A stretch of 6,342 bases of DNA from SHYG01 sp041485445 (GTDB taxonomy: Bacteria; Chloroflexota; Dehalococcoidia; Lucifugimonadales; UBA3495), in NCBI GenBank assembly GCA_041485445.1, contig JBGPJN010000173.1, positions 1 to 6,342 of the forward strand, written 5' to 3'. The translations under genes and the position numbers were made by a program. How positions within the stretch are numbered: position 1 is the first letter of the stretch; each line of letters opens with the position of its first letter. The notes below the pieces were generated by a model. That model ran no database searches. It had not been told where the DNA came from and worked only from the letters and a program-made list of their open reading frames with translations. Shown one piece after another: positions 5,589 to 6,342 of the stretch.

Positions 5589-6044
5589 ATGAAGAGAATG
5601 TGGTTGTTCGTGCCAGTAGTGGCTACTATAATTGGCGTCGGGGTGTTGGTGTCGGGAGTTGCCCGGGCCCAGGAGAATGCTCCCGCCGGCACGTCGGTGG
5701 CCAGCACCTTCGCCTCCCGCGTGGCCACCATCCTGGGGCTTGATTCCACCCAGGTCCAGAACGCCATGGACCAGGCGGGCCGGGAGATGCGGGACGAGGC
5801 GCTCCAGAAGAAGCTGGATGCCCTGGTGGCCCAGGGACGCCTCACCCAGCAGCAGGCGGACGCCTACAAGCAGTGGTATCAGGCCAAGCCCAGTGATGTC
5901 CCTGGACTGCGGGGGCACGAGTTCGGCTCCGGCTTTGGCGGGCACGGTCATGGCCACGGCATGAGAGGGCGTGGGGAATCGCACAAGTCCTTCGCCCCGC
6001 CTTCCCAGCAGCAAGCCGCCCCGGCGGGCGCCGTACTGCAGTAA
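5589..6044 (+). CDS. Small secreted protein with short helical domain and Gly/His-rich tail
   Basis: A protein of 151 residues with a clear Sec signal peptide: basic MKRMW, a hydrophobic core to about residue 23 and likely cleavage after ARA (25-27). Residues 40-103 form a predicted helical domain (ATILGLDSTQVQNAMDQAGREM, then LDALVAQGRLTQQQADAYKQWYQAKP). This resembles small exported proteins of the DUF2680/YckD kind, whose role is not established. After 108 comes a low-complexity tail with five histidines (110, 119, 121, 123, 132), including GGHGHGHG, then a Pro/Gln/Ala-rich end. Such a tail could bind metal ions, but that is inference. The protein has no cysteine and no lipobox, so it is probably released or wall-associated. 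It is transcribed away from the racemase-family gene and is preceded by a tandem-repeat operator candidate. Confidence 0.85.
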   Translation: MKRMWLFVPVVATIIGVGVLVSGVARAQENAPAGTSVASTFASRVATILGLDSTQVQNAMDQAGREMRDEALQKKLDALVAQGRLTQQQADAYKQWYQAKPSDVPGLRGHEFGSGFGGHGHGHGMRGRGESHKSFAPPSQQQAAPAGAVLQ

Positions 6045-6062
6045 CCCGGTCTTAAGGCTAGA

Positions 6063-6110
6063 CCACCCGGAGGAAGGGACCACGCCCTTCCTCTGGGGGT
6101 TGCCGGGTGG
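6063..6110 (+). terminator. Nested two-stem hairpin after the secreted-protein gene
   Basis: An outer 8-bp stem, CCACCCGG (6063-6070) with CCGGGTGG (6103-6110), encloses an inner perfect 8-bp stem, AGGAAGGG (6071-6078) with CCCTTCCT (6085-6092), closed by a 6-base loop. The first arm begins 18 nt past the TAA. It is a strong RNA fold well placed to end or protect the transcript, but no U-tract follows, so it is not a textbook intrinsic terminator. Confidence 0.45.
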
Positions 6111-6122
6111 GAGCAGTTCGCC

Positions 6123-6143
6123 CCGGCGTGGGCGCCATGCCGG
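6123..6143. repeat. 9-bp hairpin CCGGCGTGG / CCATGCCGG
   Basis: CCGGCGTGG (6123-6131) pairs with CCATGCCGG (6135-6143), one G-T wobble, around a 3-base loop. It follows the two-stem hairpin and may be part of the same 3' structure. The remaining bases from 6144 to 6225 show nothing recognisable. Confidence 0.5.
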
Positions 6144-6225
6144 AGGCTCACCCCGCCAGTAGCAGCCTTAACGGCCCGTCCACTGACCTCCAACCAGGAA
6201 AATCCGTTCTTGAACCAGCGTGTTA

Positions 6226-6339
6226 AGAGCCTATCCTAATAACCGCAGAGAGCGCTAAGGACGCAGAGGGTTTACGATTGGTTTTCCATTAACTCAGCGG
6301 TCTCTGCGCGCTCCGCGGTGAGTTTTTAGGATAGGCTCT
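6226..6339. mobile_element. MITE-like palindromic element, 114 bp
   Basis: Perfect 14-bp terminal inverted repeats, AGAGCCTATCCTAA (6226-6239) and TTAGGATAGGCTCT (6326-6339), bound a non-coding interior. The subterminal parts are also inverted copies: ACCGCAGAGAGCGC-like on the left and GCGCGCTCCGCGGT-like on the right, about 22 of 31 matching. Almost the whole element can fold into one long hairpin around an A+T-rich centre (about 6271-6294). It encodes no protein, so any mobility would need a transposase elsewhere. Three bases of the right flank remain in the window, too few to establish a target-site duplication. Confidence 0.6.
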
Positions 6340-6342
6340 AAA

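Noticed and set aside
5472..6083. 203-codon minus-strand frame across the secreted-protein gene
   Set aside because: Antisense to a gene with a strong ribosome site and a clear signal peptide; no recognisable motif on the minus strand.

Overview
The window is GC-rich bacterial DNA. Four genes lie on the minus strand and one on the plus strand, separated by intergenic stretches packed with inverted repeats. The dispersed repeat types (TGTCATTC-AGAGCG-like hairpins, 'GTAGGGGC' hairpins, 'ACCGCAGAG' palindromes) and the small secreted protein resemble what is common in uncultured Chloroflexota (Dehalococcoidia/SAR202-like genomes). This assignment is an inference from style, not from a marker gene.

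Layout. Positions 1-250 hold no convincing gene. From 3731 down to 251 (minus strand) lies a compact three-gene block: a double-domain ATPase followed by two integral-membrane permeases of the BMP-type (nucleoside/YufOPQ-like) ABC importer. The genes are translationally coupled: a 2-nt gap separates ATPase and permease 1, and an ATGA overlap joins permease 1 and permease 2. The usual substrate-binding lipoprotein is not in the window. Positions 3732-4290 carry a possible N-terminal extension of the ATPase and then a nested cluster of inverted repeats. At 4291-4974 (minus) is an Asp/Glu/hydantoin-racemase-family protein that keeps the first catalytic cysteine but not the second. A strong sigma-70-type promoter (TTGACA, 17 nt, TATTGT) at 5064-5092 reads into it.

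The 614-bp divergent intergenic region (4975-5588) holds that promoter, a mosaic of hairpin repeats (about 5101-5363), and then a plus-strand regulatory region. The latter has a perfect tandem 11-bp direct repeat next to a -10-like box and a possible 13-codon leader ORF with a strong ribosome binding site. It leads into a 151-aa secreted protein (5589-6044) with a signal peptide, a short helical domain and a Gly/His-rich tail. The end of the window holds strong hairpins without U-tracts and a 114-bp MITE-like palindrome with perfect 14-bp terminal inverted repeats (6226-6339).

Taken together, the ABC genes most likely import a nucleoside or related small molecule. The racemase-family protein could act on an amino acid, hydantoin or purine-breakdown compound, but its own promoter means the link to transport is only proximity. 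No wholly new system is evident. The most interesting signals are the direct-repeat operator and leader in front of the secreted His-rich protein, and the layered repeat structures.
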